Of a DNA stretch of 64,000 nucleotides, positions 8,982 through 19,308 are shown piece by piece. This DNA comes from Sulfodiicoccus acidiphilus (lineage in GTDB: Archaea > Thermoproteota > Thermoprotei_A > Sulfolobales > Sulfolobaceae). Each line of letters starts with the position of its first letter. Positions within the stretch are counted from its first letter, which is position 1. The notes beneath the pieces were generated by a model. The model saw only the letters and a list, made by a program, of their open reading frames with translations, was not told where the DNA came from and did not search any database. The position numbers were made by a program, and so were the translations under genes. The stretch covers positions 1,364,001 through 1,428,000 of the forward strand of contig NZ_AP018553.1 of the NCBI RefSeq assembly GCF_003967175.1. Direction: 5' to 3'.

Positions 8982-10659
8982 CCTTCCTCAAGGCGGCCTC
9001 TGGGTTGAGGCTGTACTCGATCACGTACTTCTTGAGTTCCCTGCTAGAGTTCCTGCTTTGCACTACCTCCCTGACTGTGGTGAGGAGCTTGAGGTACTGG
9101 GCCCTCCTCTCTATTTCCCTCGTCACCTCGTCGAACTCCCTGCCCAGCGCCTCCGCCCTGGACAGGAGGACCTTCGCGGCCTTCAGGTCGAAGCTGTGGG
9201 TGTCGTTGCTGGGTTCCCACACGCTCACCTTGGAGAACTCCCTGTAGGAGAGCACCTCGTCTATGCTCACCACCCTCCTCCTCAACACCATCCTCCCCTC
9301 TTGGGACAGGGGCAGCCTCCTCACGTTTATCACTATGTTCATCTCAGGTATCCACTCCTGGGGTATGTTCATGGGTTCGTTGAGCAACCTGTTCACAGCC
9401 GACTCGGCGTCCCTGGCGTGGAGGGTGGTGGCTCCTCCGTGTCCCGTCGAAAGTGCCTGGAAGAGCACGTAGGCCTCCTGCCCCCTTATCTCCCCCACCA
9501 CTATCATGTCTGGCCTGTACCTGAGGGAGAGCTTCAGGAGGTCCATGAGGCTTATCTCCTTCCCCGTCCCTCCGAAGGCCTGCCTGGAGTAGAGTTGGAC
9601 CCAGTTAGTCTGGACTAACCTCATCTCCGGTATGTCCTCTATCGTGACTATCTTGTTGGAGTCCTTCACGACGTTCAGGAAGGCGTTCAGCATTGTGGTC
9701 TTACCCGCCCCTGTTACTCCTATCGTCATGAAGGACATCCTCAGGTCCACTGCGTACCAGAGGTAGGCCGCCAGCTCGGGGGAAATCACACTAGACCTTA
9801 TGAGGTCCAGCACCGTGATGGGGCTCTCACTGAACTTCCTGAAGACGAAGGACGATCCCGTCTTTGACACCTCCCTCCCGAAGGTGGCGGCCAACCTGTC
9901 CCCGTTGGGGAGCATCGCGTCCACTATCGGCTCCGCTACAGACACGGTCTTCCCCGCCACGGAAGTCAGCCTGAGCAGCGTCTGGTCCAGGAACTCCTGT
10001 CCGCTGTACTTAGCGCCGAAGAGTTCCCCGTCCTTGAAGGACAGGTTGGTTGGGATGTACTCGTAGTCCCTGTGGTAAACGTAGACCGGAAGTCCCAGGC
10101 CGTTGCAGGAAATGTCCTCCACCCTGTAGTCGGATAGGGCGGGCGTCAATACGCCGTAGCCGAAAACGTTCCTCACTACGTAATACATGGCCACCTTAGC
10201 GTCGGTGGTGAGCTGGTACTTCGGTGCCTCGGCCTCGAACACCTTCACGTCCCTCTTCCTCTCGTGCAGGGAGAGGAGGATGAAAGCCAGGTCCGGATCC
10301 TGGTTGGAGAGGAGGAGTCTCTCTATTTCAGAGATGAGGGTGGCGTAGAGGTTAACCACTTCTTGAGAGGGTTGAGGCTCCACCACCACGTACCTGTAGT
10401 TGCCCACTGTGTTGTCGTACCCTATGAAGACGTGTGGAACAGGTATCGCTAGTTCGACGTTCCGTGCCTCGAACTGCTCCCTGACACGCTGGGGGACGGT
10501 GGAGGTTATGTCCACTTCGTAGTCGCTAACTATGTCCCCGAACTCCTGCTGATCGTAGGATACAGGAAGTAGGGTGACGGGCAACCTCGAGAGAGGAGAG
10601 GTAGGAGGCCTCCTCTTCACCGCGCGAACTGGCAACCTCAAAGGTATAGAAAACTTCAC
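8944..10659 (-). CDS. Type IV pilus assembly ATPase (AapE/UpsE/ArlI family)
   Basis: A cytosolic hexameric GspE-type ATPase that drives pilin insertion. Seen: Walker A GVTGAGKTT, Asp box IVTIEDIPEM, Walker B DMIVVGEIRG and a His box (STGHGGATTLHARD). GTG at 10659 is preferred over the longer ATG at 10746 because TTTAATTA at 10683-10690 lies 27 bp upstream; the product is then about 571 aa. The C-terminal 90 residues are helical. With the platform protein and pilin upstream on the same strand it forms a pilus locus. Whether it is the adhesive (aap), UV-inducible (ups) or another pilus cannot be settled here; no archaellum genes are adjacent. Confidence 0.87.
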   Translation of the reverse strand: MKFSIPLRLPVRAVKRRPPTSPLSRLPVTLLPVSYDQQEFGDIVSDYEVDITSTVPQRVREQFEARNVELAIPVPHVFIGYDNTVGNYRYVVVEPQPSQEVVNLYATLISEIERLLLSNQDPDLAFILLSLHERKRDVKVFEAEAPKYQLTTDAKVAMYYVVRNVFGYGVLTPALSDYRVEDISCNGLGLPVYVYHRDYEYIPTNLSFKDGELFGAKYSGQEFLDQTLLRLTSVAGKTVSVAEPIVDAMLPNGDRLAATFGREVSKTGSSFVFRKFSESPITVLDLIRSSVISPELAAYLWYAVDLRMSFMTIGVTGAGKTTMLNAFLNVVKDSNKIVTIEDIPEMRLVQTNWVQLYSRQAFGGTGKEISLMDLLKLSLRYRPDMIVVGEIRGQEAYVLFQALSTGHGGATTLHARDAESAVNRLLNEPMNIPQEWIPEMNIVINVRRLPLSQEGRMVLRRRVVSIDEVLSYREFSKVSVWEPSNDTHSFDLKAAKVLLSRAEALGREFDEVTREIERRAQYLKLLTTVREVVQSRNSSRELKKYVIEYSLNPEAALRKVTSMAALSSTPR

Positions 10660-10682
10660 TGTAGATGCACACGATTTTCGCC

Positions 10683-10690
10683 TAATTAAA
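10683..10690 (-). promoter_or_regulatory. TATA box of the pilus ATPase
   Basis: TTTAATTA on the minus strand, centred 27 bp before GTG 10659 and followed by no Shine-Dalgarno-like sequence. It decides the start of the ATPase and shows that the ATPase can be transcribed separately from the platform gene, which ends 150 bp upstream. Confidence 0.55.
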
Positions 10691-10840
10691 CCTTTTTCCG
10701 GTGGATTTCGGAAGGCTGTGTACGGTCGAAGGTCGCGAAACTCCAAGGTCGTTGGGATCCCTCAAGGACAGGATGAGGCGTCCAGTTCCCTGAAGTGAGT
10801 CAGGGATCTGGGCACGCCGTATCCTAAGATAAACTGGAAG

Positions 10841-12639
10841 TCAGAGGGAGGGAGCCTGGGTGCTCACGAAGCTTATGTTCACGTGGGAGAGCGCCACCAG
10901 TATGACGGCGGTCACCACCACTAGGACGGCGGAGTGCACGAAGCCAGCCGACACCCTGCCCGTGGCTATCTTTCCCACCAGGAACCCGGCGAAGAAGGCG
11001 TTGAACATGGAGGATATTCCGGACGCGAAGACGACGTTAGGTAGAATCTGGGACGCCGCCGCGAGGGGACCGTAGGAAGATATTAGGGAATGGGAGCCAA
11101 GCAGTCCCAGTATGGAGAAAGACAGTAGGACAGACGCCACTAGTGCGAGTATCACCCCCACGTACGGAGTGAAGAGGAGTACCCTGACCTTGTTCTTGTA
11201 GTCCCTCCTTATGGCGAGCTGGGTCTCCAGCTGTTCCGCGAGGGCATTAACGGTCTCCGGAGTCATGCTCCCCACCTCTATCATGTCGGCCAGAGATATC
11301 ACGGAGACCCTAGCGTAGAACTCCATCATCCCTTCCGAGGCCCTCCGGAATGCGTCCTTGAGCGGCACTCCCAGCTTCAAGAGCGCGGTCACGTTGTTGA
11401 GGACCGGACGAAGTTTCCCCATTTCCGGCGCGTCTTTCACCTTCTGCACTACGCCCTCCGGGGAGAGCCCCGCCCTTATTCCCTCCGCCACTGAACGCAG
11501 GAGCCTAGCGGCGTACTGTTCGTAGCCGGTGGCCCTCTTCTCCTCCAAGTAGTTCACGTAGGCCGGAGGGATCGAGGCTACCAGCAGTCCCACCAGCAGG
11601 GCCGTCATGACCGGCTCCAAGTCTTGGGTCACGCCGGAGAGGGTGACGAAGTTGACCAGTTCGTGAGTAGCCACTAGGATACCGAAGGACACTATCAGTC
11701 CCGCCGGGAAGCTGTAGGCGAAGACCCTGTAGGCCTTGGCACCCTTCTCGGGGAACTTGAACTGCGTCTGATCTGCCATCAGGACGAACATCAGGTTGAC
11801 TAAGGGTATCAAGATCACCGCCACAACTTCCATCAACTTCACAGTCGCAGTAGATCCGCCCGAGGGGAACAGGGCCCCCAAGATGACCACCAGGAAAATA
11901 GAGATGTAACCGGAGGCCAGCCATATTATGTACCCTTCCGCCACTCCCTGGAGTCGATCCGCCGCCCCCGCCGCCATTACCCTCACCTGGTCCGCCACGT
12001 CCCTCATCTTGGCCTCCATCGTCTGCAGGACTGGTGCCCCCGTCCTTATGGCGAGTACGTAGGTCGACATGAAATCGTTGAATAGCTTAGACGGCGAAAC
12101 GTCGAGGGTCTTGAGGACTGCCTCCTCCACCCCTTCTCCCAAGTACCGTACCCTCTTGGAGACGTAGGAGGAGAGTCCCCTGACGTGCTCGAAGGCCTGT
12201 ACCCTGGACACGTTCTCGAAGAGTATCCTGGGGAGAGGCCGGATCTCAGGAATATCACGAAGAGCGAGGAGAAGACCGGGGTCTCGCTGGTGATCCCCAC
12301 CTCCCTCTCGTATATCCTCTGCGAGAGGAACACCTGCTGCACGAAGTAAGTTATGGGAGGAATGAGGATCCCGAGCGCCACGAGGATGAGGGATCCTAAG
12401 AGGTACTTGGGGACTCGAGTAGGGAGGTACAACTTGTCTATGACCACGACCGACAGGGTTACCATTAGGACAGTCGGCACTATAGAGACCGTTGTGTAGA
12501 AGAGGAGCTTCGAGGCGTAGAGCTGAGGATCGTCGGGGATGCCGGCTTTCCTGAGCTTGGGCTCCAGGGACTTAGCTAGTGACTTGGCGAGCGAAGTGTC
12601 GTAGAAGATCATGAAGAGGTCTCTGTTTCTCGGGGTCAA
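10841..12639 (-). CDS. Type IV pilus platform membrane protein (TadC/AapF/UpsF-like), split by a frameshift
   Basis: Polytopic platform partner of the pilus ATPase. The N-terminal piece (TTG at 12639) has two early membrane helices and then SLFVIFLRSGLSP. The remainder, in another frame, has the T2SF-type repeats with cytoplasmic loops (LRSVAEGIRAGLSPE, DMIEVGSMTPETVNALAEQLE) and more helices. The frames meet at GGGG 12230-12233 (C4 on the coding strand); one extra C restores SGLSPRILFENV and a protein of about 598 aa. TTG 12639 is 26 bp from TTTTTATA at 12662-12669. If the frameshift were real the pilus would be non-functional, while its ATPase and promoters look well kept. Confidence 0.82.
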
Positions 12640-12661
12640 CGAGAATATAGTGTGCAGGTTC

Positions 12662-12669
12662 TATAAAAA
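12662..12669 (-). promoter_or_regulatory. TATA box of the pilus platform gene
   Basis: TTTTTATA on the minus strand, 26 bp before TTG 12639. It supports a leaderless TTG start rather than the ATG nine codons later. Confidence 0.5.
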
Positions 12670-12786
12670 CACGATCAAGTTTTGGTGTAGATGAATGTAT
12701 TAACCTAAGTAGCGCCTATATATATACTGCATCTATAAAGAACCTGAGAACAGATAAAAATAAGAATTAAATAAAAACTAAAAGAC

Positions 12787-13415
12787 TTATTGATTCGGGT
12801 TGTAGACGATTGTGGCAGGTAGAGTTACTCCATTAGGGAAGTTAATAGTTAGTGTACTTGGACTGGAGAACACTGAGGGATTGAAATTGGTTCCCACAGG
12901 GAAAACCAAGTAATATGTCTGAACACTGTCTGGAGATACTGTTGTTACTACTGGGGAGGGAGAATATTGAACCCCCCGCTGGCGGTAATAGTGAATGGTT
13001 TACCAATGTAGACCGCATAGCTTCCGGGAGAAGGAGGAGGAGAACTACTACTTGAGGAACTCGCACTTGAGGAACTCGCAGTGTCCAGATCGTAAGTTTC
13101 TCCGTTGAAGCTAATCGTCGAGGGAAAAGCCACAGGAGAGCTCCCACCGTTCTTTATTGTTATAACTATCATTGCGTAATTAGTAGGACCAGAACTACTA
13201 GAACTACTACTAGAACTACTACTAGAACTACTATAAGTATAGTTGTATATTGTCCCCGTTCCCACCTGTGTTAGCCCGGTCCCTGAGGAGGCGAATCCCG
13301 AGAAAAGTCCGAACGCTAGGCCCACCACGGCTACCGCTATTACGACTGATGCTATCACCAATATCAGAGCAGTTACTGCACCCGATATCGCTTTCACACT
13401 TCTTCTAGATTTCAT
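12787..13415 (-). CDS. Archaeal type IV pilin with poly-serine tracts, split by a frameshift
   Basis: The N-terminus (RRSVKAISG then a roughly 28-residue hydrophobic helix) is a class III signal peptide cut by PibD, typical of Sulfolobus pilins. Then comes an extracellular beta-rich domain broken by two serine tracts, SSSS... at about residues 62-75 and [13 protein letters not shown] at about 113-126, suggesting flexible glycosylated linkers. The first frame stops at 12948. A shift at the C6 run 12972-12977 (coding GGGGGG) continues as [17 protein letters not shown]... to TAA at 12787-12789, giving about 209 aa. ATG 13415 is leaderless. It is the pilin for the platform and ATPase downstream. 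Confidence 0.82.
13051..13080. repeat. Tandem 15-bp repeat in the pilin gene
   Basis: Two exact copies of CTTGAGGAACTCGCA, encoding part of the second serine tract of the pilin. Unit length is a multiple of three, so copy-number change would alter linker length without breaking the frame. Confidence 0.85.
13191..13232. repeat. 12-bp period repeat encoding poly-serine
   Basis: Units of GAACTACTACTA (coding strand AGT AGT AGT TCT) repeat with one shortened unit, giving the first run of about 14 serines in the pilin. Two serine codons alternate in a fixed pattern, which points to tandem duplication. Confidence 0.8.
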
Positions 13416-13437
13416 CTAGAAGAGTTCAATAGAACAT

Positions 13438-13446
13438 CTATATAAG
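13438..13446 (-). promoter_or_regulatory. TATA box of the pilin gene
   Basis: Minus-strand CTTATATAG centred 27 bp upstream of ATG 13415. The pilin gene therefore has its own strong-looking leaderless promoter, separate from that of the platform gene, as expected for a protein needed in large excess. Confidence 0.6.
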
Positions 13447-13570
13447 GTTTTCTACAGTATATTGGAGTCTGACTACCTTTTCCCAGGCCACAGAGTTACA
13501 CCTCCTAAGGGAGCGCGGGTCATCGTACTAAGCAGCGTCGTACACCCATCACCCTAGACGACTTCGTTGA

Positions 13571-14629
<1,059 letters not shown>

Positions 14630-14955
14630 GCGGTAAGACCTTCAACGGTGAAGCTCCCAGCAGGACTGACCACCTTTTAACGTCCTCTCTCAATTTCGTG
14701 TTTTACTTACCATTCCATTTAACGAAATCACGCTTAAGTCGGTCCAAGTTCTCTTAACGTTCGAATGGTATCTGCGAAGGCGTTTTCTATTATCGGTATT
14801 TCTTTAAATTCGTTGTTCGTTAATACACCTTGATTCCTCCAAGTAAGCGTAGATCGCTCTAGTTTTCTCTTTAAAGGGACTCAACACGAAGTTGAGTGGG
14901 GCTAGGAGCGGTCTGTCCCTTGTAGCAGTACGGATTTCAACTGACTGTAGAAGGC
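14630..14955. other. Intergenic, 326 bp, no convincing gene
   Basis: Between the 3' ends of the reductoisomerase gene and tatC. AT-rich in the middle (14700-14830). A minus-strand frame at about 14804-14950 ends in KEKTRAIYAYLEESRC, which looks mildly protein-like but has no start or family; it may be a remnant. No RNA gene or terminal repeat was found. Confidence 0.5.
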
Positions 14956-15768
14956 TCACTGTAGAGGGGAGCGCCTCCCCTCTATAGCCGAACTCGCTAC
15001 TACACCTACGAAGTAGAGTGCAGTCAGCGTCGCCCCGATCACCGTCTCTATTAATCCGCCAGTGGTTCCGGGAGATATAATCAGTGCTATGACGAAGGAC
15101 GCCACCACGCCCCACCTCCAGTTCCTTTTCCACGTGGAGGACTTGACCGCTCCCACGTACGTGAGTCCCGACATCACAAGTGGGAACTCGAAGGCGAGCC
15201 CGGTGCCGAGCATCAGAGCCACCAGGAAGTTCACGAAGGCCTGGAGCCCTATGGTCGGTTTCACGCCTAGATATACGTCGTACACCATGACGAACTTGAG
15301 GACGGCTGGTATTATTACGAAGTAGGCGAAGGACGCCCCAGCGGCGAAGAGCGCGATGGAGGGCAGGACGCTATACCTGACCAACCTCTTCTCGTGCCTG
15401 TAGAGGGCGGGAGACACGAACCCCCACACCTCCCTGAGGATCAGGGGCATGAGTGTGAACACGGCGAGGAAGATCGATATCATGAGGTCGGCGTATATGG
15501 GCTCGAAGGGGCTAACGGTTATCACTGTCATTCCCTTGGGTAGTTCGGTCTGGAGCAGGAACCTGGCGAAGTCCGACGACAGGCTCTGGAATATGGTAGG
15601 GTAAGGCACCGGAACCTTTACCCCGGCCACTTTGACCTCCGTTATCCCAACGGCGAAGTAAATCGCTAGGACCGCCAGGACTTCCAGTAGTACTCTCCTA
15701 GCCCTCCTTGCGAGCTCCTGGAGGTGATCGAGGAGCCTCGGTGAGGAGGGGACCTCCTCTGCAACCAA
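14956..15768 (-). CDS. tatC: Twin-arginine translocase subunit TatC
   Basis: A 270-aa six-helix membrane receptor that recognises twin-arginine signals and forms the translocation site with TatA. The first cytoplasmic segment LLDHLQELARRARR is the TatC N-terminal helix with the conserved HL.EL pattern; the conserved SPFEP and the region LREVWGFVSPALYRHEKR follow, with hydrophobic helices throughout and ISPG near the end. TTG start at 15768 lies 17 bp after the tatA stop, so the two are co-transcribed. Confidence 0.92.
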   Translation of the reverse strand: MVAEEVPSSPRLLDHLQELARRARRVLLEVLAVLAIYFAVGITEVKVAGVKVPVPYPTIFQSLSSDFARFLLQTELPKGMTVITVSPFEPIYADLMISIFLAVFTLMPLILREVWGFVSPALYRHEKRLVRYSVLPSIALFAAGASFAYFVIIPAVLKFVMVYDVYLGVKPTIGLQAFVNFLVALMLGTGLAFEFPLVMSGLTYVGAVKSSTWKRNWRWGVVASFVIALIISPGTTGGLIETVIGATLTALYFVGVVASSAIEGRRSPLQ

Positions 15769-15785
15769 GGAGCTCCCCTAAAAAT

Positions 15786-16079
15786 TCAGTCCTTCTCCTT
15801 CACCACCGAGTTCCCCTTGAGCCTGTCCAGCTCGGCCTGGAGCTCCTGTATCTTCCTCTGGAGCTCCTCCGCCTTGGCCTGGTTCTGGGTCTGGGAGAGC
15901 TGGTTCTGGTTGGCCTGGAGCTCCCTCTCCAGCTCCTTCTGCACCTCCATCTGACCCCTCTTGAGTTCACCCATCGCCCTCCCGAGGTTCCTGAACAGCT
16001 CAGGGATCTTGCTTGCTCCCCCGAACAGTATGACGGCCACGACTATTACTATCGCCCAATCGGAGATGCTTCCTAACAC
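15786..16079 (-). CDS. tatA: Twin-arginine translocase pore subunit TatA
   Basis: A 97-aa TatA/E protein: one N-terminal membrane helix (SDWAIVIVVAVILFGGASK), the hinge with the FG motif, an amphipathic helix (IPELFRNLGRAMGELKRG), then an unusually glutamine- and glutamate-rich coiled-coil tail (QANQNQLSQTQNQAKAEELQRK). GTG start at 16079. It pairs with tatC downstream to export folded proteins, for example cofactor-containing oxidoreductases. Confidence 0.92.
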   Translation of the reverse strand: MLGSISDWAIVIVVAVILFGGASKIPELFRNLGRAMGELKRGQMEVQKELERELQANQNQLSQTQNQAKAEELQRKIQELQAELDRLKGNSVVKEKD

Positions 16080-16247
16080 GTCCTACCACTACCTTTATCT
16101 CACCTAAGTGGGTAATAAACCTTTACAGGAGGAACGAGAGTCCGCTCGATGGGCCGCACTAGCGTGTCTATAGGAAGCAGTCGGAAGACTTCGTTTTTAG
16201 TGCAAAAAAGATAAGATAGAAATCACCACTAACTTTTCTGGAGAAAG

Positions 16248-16661
16248 TTGCATGTAGTCAGGGAGTATGGTACCTCCCACGAGCCGGAGGCCCTGGTTAA
16301 GGTGTTAGGTGACCCTAAGTTCGTTCTTCCCAGGCTCTTCCCCCCTGTCAAGGAGGTGGAGACTCGAGGCACGTCCTTCCAGGCGAAGGGGAGGTTCTTG
16401 GGCTCGTCGTTCTCCATGAGCGGGGAAGTCTACGTTTCAGTCGACGCTGTCACGTATCCCTTCGTGCTACTGGCCGGCTCGGGGAAGGGGGACGGCAGGC
16501 TCACTGCCCGGTTCTCCCCAGGGAGCCTCGTCCTCGCTTTCGACTACGACGGCTGGATGAACAGGCTCTCCGGCACGTTCTTCATGGGGAGGTGGTTCTC
16601 CAACTTCGGGAAGGGCCTGGAGGAGGAAGTTAGGCTGGAGAGGGTCAGGAGAAAGGTCTAA
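16248..16661 (+). CDS. DUF3211-like protein, SRPBCC fold
   Basis: About 137 aa from TTG 16248 (GTG 16254 is also possible). The pattern of an N-terminal amphipathic helix, alternating strands (SFQAKGRFLG, SFSMSGEVYVS, GRLTARFSPGSLVLAF) and a long C-terminal helix (KGLEEEVRLERVRRK) fits the START/Bet v1-like fold and the Sulfolobales-specific DUF3211 family. These may bind hydrophobic ligands; no function is known. It is divergent from tatA and 39 bp before the VIT-type transporter gene. Confidence 0.6.
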   Translation: MHVVREYGTSHEPEALVKVLGDPKFVLPRLFPPVKEVETRGTSFQAKGRFLGSSFSMSGEVYVSVDAVTYPFVLLAGSGKGDGRLTARFSPGSLVLAFDYDGWMNRLSGTFFMGRWFSNFGKGLEEEVRLERVRRKV

Positions 16662-16700
16662 CGAGCCAAGCTTATTAACGATCCCTTCGGCGGGAGAGTT

Positions 16701-17438
16701 ATGGAGGCCCACGAGATCAAGCACTACACGCACGAGTCGGACTCCTTTAGGACCAAAGTGTTCGGTATCCAGGACGGCCTGATAGGAGTAGGTTCCATAA
16801 TACTCGGGACGGCGGGGCTCACGAGGGACCCACTCCTCATAGTCGCGGCCGGCCTCATCGCCACAGCCGCTCAGACCCTCTCGATGGGTGTGGGGGAGTT
16901 CATCTCGACTAGGGTGAGGAAGCAGATCATCGACAACGAGCTGAGGAAGGAGGAGTTCGAGATAGAGAACTTCCCGGAGAAGGAGAGGGAGGAACTCGTA
17001 GAGATGTACGTTGACAAGGGGCTCAGCAGGGAGGAGGCGGTGGACATGGCCTCGAAACTGATGCGGGACAGGAAAGTCGTGCTCAGGGAGATGATGCTCA
17101 ACGAGCTCAAGGTGACGCCGGAAGAGTTCGAGGAGCCGGCGAAGCTCGGTCTACTCATGGCCGGCTACCTCTTCCTAGGAGGGGTGTTGCCCCTCCTCCC
17201 GTTCCTCCTCTGGCTGGTGGTTCCGGTCGGGTACTTGGTCGCCGTCTCGTCCTCCGCGGCAGCGATAATGGTGACCCTGGCGGGGTTCGGCGCCGCCGCC
17301 TCCAAGTACACGGGGCTCCCAGGTTGGAGGATGGCCCTGGAACAGGTTGCAACTGGTGGTAGTGCCCTCCTTGCTTCGTTCATTGTGGGCTACGGCCTCG
17401 GCAGGGTACTCCACTTACCTCCCCAGCTACTCCAGTAA
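16701..17438 (+). CDS. VIT1/CCC1-family metal transporter
   Basis: A 245-aa membrane protein of the vacuolar iron transporter family, which exports Fe2+ or Mn2+ from the cytoplasm. Seen: N-terminal FRTKVFGIQDGLIGVGSIILG (family Asp in the first helix), SMGVGEFISTRVRKQ, a charged cytoplasmic metal-binding insert (about 80-150, rich in Glu and Met such as REMMLNELK) and three C-terminal helices. The family normally has five helices and that count fits. ATG 16701. Its end overlaps the convergent MBL gene by 12 bp. Confidence 0.85.
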   Translation: MEAHEIKHYTHESDSFRTKVFGIQDGLIGVGSIILGTAGLTRDPLLIVAAGLIATAAQTLSMGVGEFISTRVRKQIIDNELRKEEFEIENFPEKEREELVEMYVDKGLSREEAVDMASKLMRDRKVVLREMMLNELKVTPEEFEEPAKLGLLMAGYLFLGGVLPLLPFLLWLVVPVGYLVAVSSSAAAIMVTLAGFGAAASKYTGLPGWRMALEQVATGGSALLASFIVGYGLGRVLHLPPQLLQ

Positions 17439-18335
17439 ACTCAAACCGCTTAGGTCTCCCCTCCTGTTGTCCCTGGAGTAGAGCTCCCTCCTTTTGGCCT
17501 CTAGTATTACGGGCTCAACTCCGAGGAACTGCGCCGCGTTCAGGAACTTCACTCCTAGGTCCATCGCCACGTCCCTCACGGGAGCTAGCCTCTCCTCCGC
17601 CATGGGGTCCCTCAGGACGTGGTGGTCCACCACGAACCTGCTCAGTCCCTCCCGCACCATCGCTTCCATGTTCTTGATGGACCTGTGGAGGTCCTCCTCG
17701 GAGAGCGCGTGTCCGAGCATGTAGCTCAGGGGACCGTCCACTATCACGTCGTTCGGCTTGGTCTCTCGAGTGAACTCCAGGTGAGCCTCCCGTGGAGCTC
17801 CCTCAACGTCCGAAGTGATCAAGACGCTCCCGTCCCCGTCCTTGACCAACACCTGCACCACGTATCCCATCCTCTCGTCGCTCCCGTGGGGGACGGCCCT
17901 GGAGAACTTGACTGTGGTGCCCCCGAACCTGAACTCCCTGCCGTCGGCGGACTCCAGGGACCTGGGGAGGCCCTCGATCGCCTTCAGGAACTTCGGGGCC
18001 CTGAAGACCCTCTGGCTCCTGTTCACGTCCCGCCTTGGATCCTTGATTAGCACCGCCTTACCTGCGTAAATAGAGGTGGGTATCACGAAGCCTGGGTCGT
18101 GGTGGTCGTAGTGGTAGTGCGTCACTACGAGGACGTCGGCTTCCGTCGCGGCGTGGTACACCTTCGACGCCAGTTCCTTGAGCCTGTCCACCTCCAGTTG
18201 GTGGGGAGGCAGGCCGTACCTCCTGGGCGCGAGAGAGACCGCCGGGTCCACTAGAATCCTGACGTCCCTGGTCTCGACCAGGGTAGCCTGGGACCTCACT
18301 CCTAGGCTCTCGAAAGCTATGGGAACTACTTCCAC
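17427..18335 (-). CDS. UPF0282 metallo-beta-lactamase-fold protein
   Basis: Archaeal MBL-fold hydrolase of unknown substrate. The start is set at GTG 18335, giving MEVVPIAFESLGVRSQ, which matches the family N-terminus and avoids overlap with the upstream gene; the longer frame to 18392 is unlikely. Metal-binding motif THYHYDHHD at about residues 93-101, later VPHGSD, ITSDVEG and FVVDHHVLRD. Length about 302 aa, normal for UPF0282. Confidence 0.82.
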   Translation of the reverse strand: MEVVPIAFESLGVRSQATLVETRDVRILVDPAVSLAPRRYGLPPHQLEVDRLKELASKVYHAATEADVLVVTHYHYDHHDPGFVIPTSIYAGKAVLIKDPRRDVNRSQRVFRAPKFLKAIEGLPRSLESADGREFRFGGTTVKFSRAVPHGSDERMGYVVQVLVKDGDGSVLITSDVEGAPREAHLEFTRETKPNDVIVDGPLSYMLGHALSEEDLHRSIKNMEAMVREGLSRFVVDHHVLRDPMAEERLAPVRDVAMDLGVKFLNAAQFLGVEPVILEAKRRELYSRDNRRGDLSGLSLLE

Positions 18336-18366
18336 GAGGTAAATGTAGAGTCGTGGAACAAATCCT

Positions 18367-18624
18367 TTAGGATCTGAGGGAGGACAACTCATCGGCCAGT
18401 TCCCTGACTCTCCTCTTGCCCTCGGCCAGGTCCAGGATTGCCCTCCTTATCCCGTAGGTTGACCTCGTCCTGGCCACCCTGCCGGCCGCGTAGAGGGAAA
18501 GTCCAACTGCCGTGGTGGCGTGGAAGGGGTCGTCCAGGGCCGCCGCCAGGAACTTCCCCACCCTCATGGCCGTGGAGCCTGAGGGCTCGTAGGGTCCCAC
18601 CAACTCAGCTAAGTCGAGCTTCAC
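18367..18624 (-). CDS. Small hypothetical protein
   Basis: 85 aa, ATG 18624, helical, with an Ala- and Arg-rich central segment (TTAVGLSLYAAGRVARTRS). It sits 31 bp upstream of the UPF0282 gene and 48 bp downstream of endonuclease V on the same strand, so it may belong to that operon. No family recognised. Confidence 0.55.
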   Translation of the reverse strand: MKLDLAELVGPYEPSGSTAMRVGKFLAAALDDPFHATTAVGLSLYAAGRVARTRSTYGIRRAILDLAEGKRRVRELADELSSLRS

Positions 18625-18672
18625 GAGGGTCAGTTGGAGGCGGGGAGTTAAAGGTGATCCACCGAGGCCTCC

Positions 18673-19308
18673 CTAACCTCCCCCTTTTATCCGGAGGGAG
18701 TACTCCCGCCTGAACCTCTTGGTCTCCGCGTCTGCCTCCCTGAGACACGGTGGGTATCCCCTGGACGACAGTTCCACCACGTTGTTCAGGCTCACCATGT
18801 TACCTACGCTGTAGTAGTACCTCCCTCGCTTCACTCCGACCCTCCTCCCCTTCACCTCCACGAAGGTAATATCGCCTTCCTCCTTCAGCTCCCCAGTGAG
18901 CCTGGACTTGGCGACCCCCACGGTGGGCCTCTGGAGCAAAACCCCCACCACCGTGGCAAGCCCCGCGAACCTGGGGTGGGCCAGTCCGTGTCCGTCCACG
19001 AAAGTGAGGTCGCACTGAATTCCCCTGAGGAGGTGCAGTAATACCGGGGCCTCCCTCACGAAGAGCAGCCCTGGGACGTAAGGGAAGTCCACCTTGGCCT
19101 CGGCCCTGAGGACTTGGCGTTGTCCGTCCTGCTCCCTCACCGCGACCCCGAAGGCCTCCCCCCTCCAGTACGAGACGTCTGCGCAACAGACCGACCTTAC
19201 AGCGGAGAGGTCCAGATCCTCCTCTTTCACGTTCCTCGCCACCAGCTCTTGGATGGAGTAAAGGAGCTCAACCGTCAGGTGGTCCAAGGTTCTCCCTCTA
19301 TAGACCAA
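18673..19308 (-). CDS. nfi: Endonuclease V
   Basis: Cleaves the second phosphodiester 3' of deoxyinosine (or inosine in RNA) to start repair of deaminated adenine, useful in hot acid. 211 aa. Motifs: ADVSYW with the first catalytic Asp, VPGLLFVREAP, FVDGHGLAHPRFAG with the second Asp and GVAKSRL. It overlaps the phosphatase gene by 34 bp if ATG 19308 is used; TTG 19287 would shorten the overlap and the N-terminus before LDHLTVELL and is equally plausible. Confidence 0.93.
   Translation of the reverse strand: MVYRGRTLDHLTVELLYSIQELVARNVKEEDLDLSAVRSVCCADVSYWRGEAFGVAVREQDGQRQVLRAEAKVDFPYVPGLLFVREAPVLLHLLRGIQCDLTFVDGHGLAHPRFAGLATVVGVLLQRPTVGVAKSRLTGELKEEGDITFVEVKGRRVGVKRGRYYYSVGNMVSLNNVVELSSRGYPPCLREADAETKRFRREYSLRIKGGG

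Noticed and set aside
13051-13232. CRISPR-like repeat array
   Set aside because: The repeats are direct, spacer-free serine codons inside the pilin gene.
18336-18392. Extended start for the UPF0282 gene
   Set aside because: It would overlap the upstream gene, and the extra residues do not match the family N-terminus.
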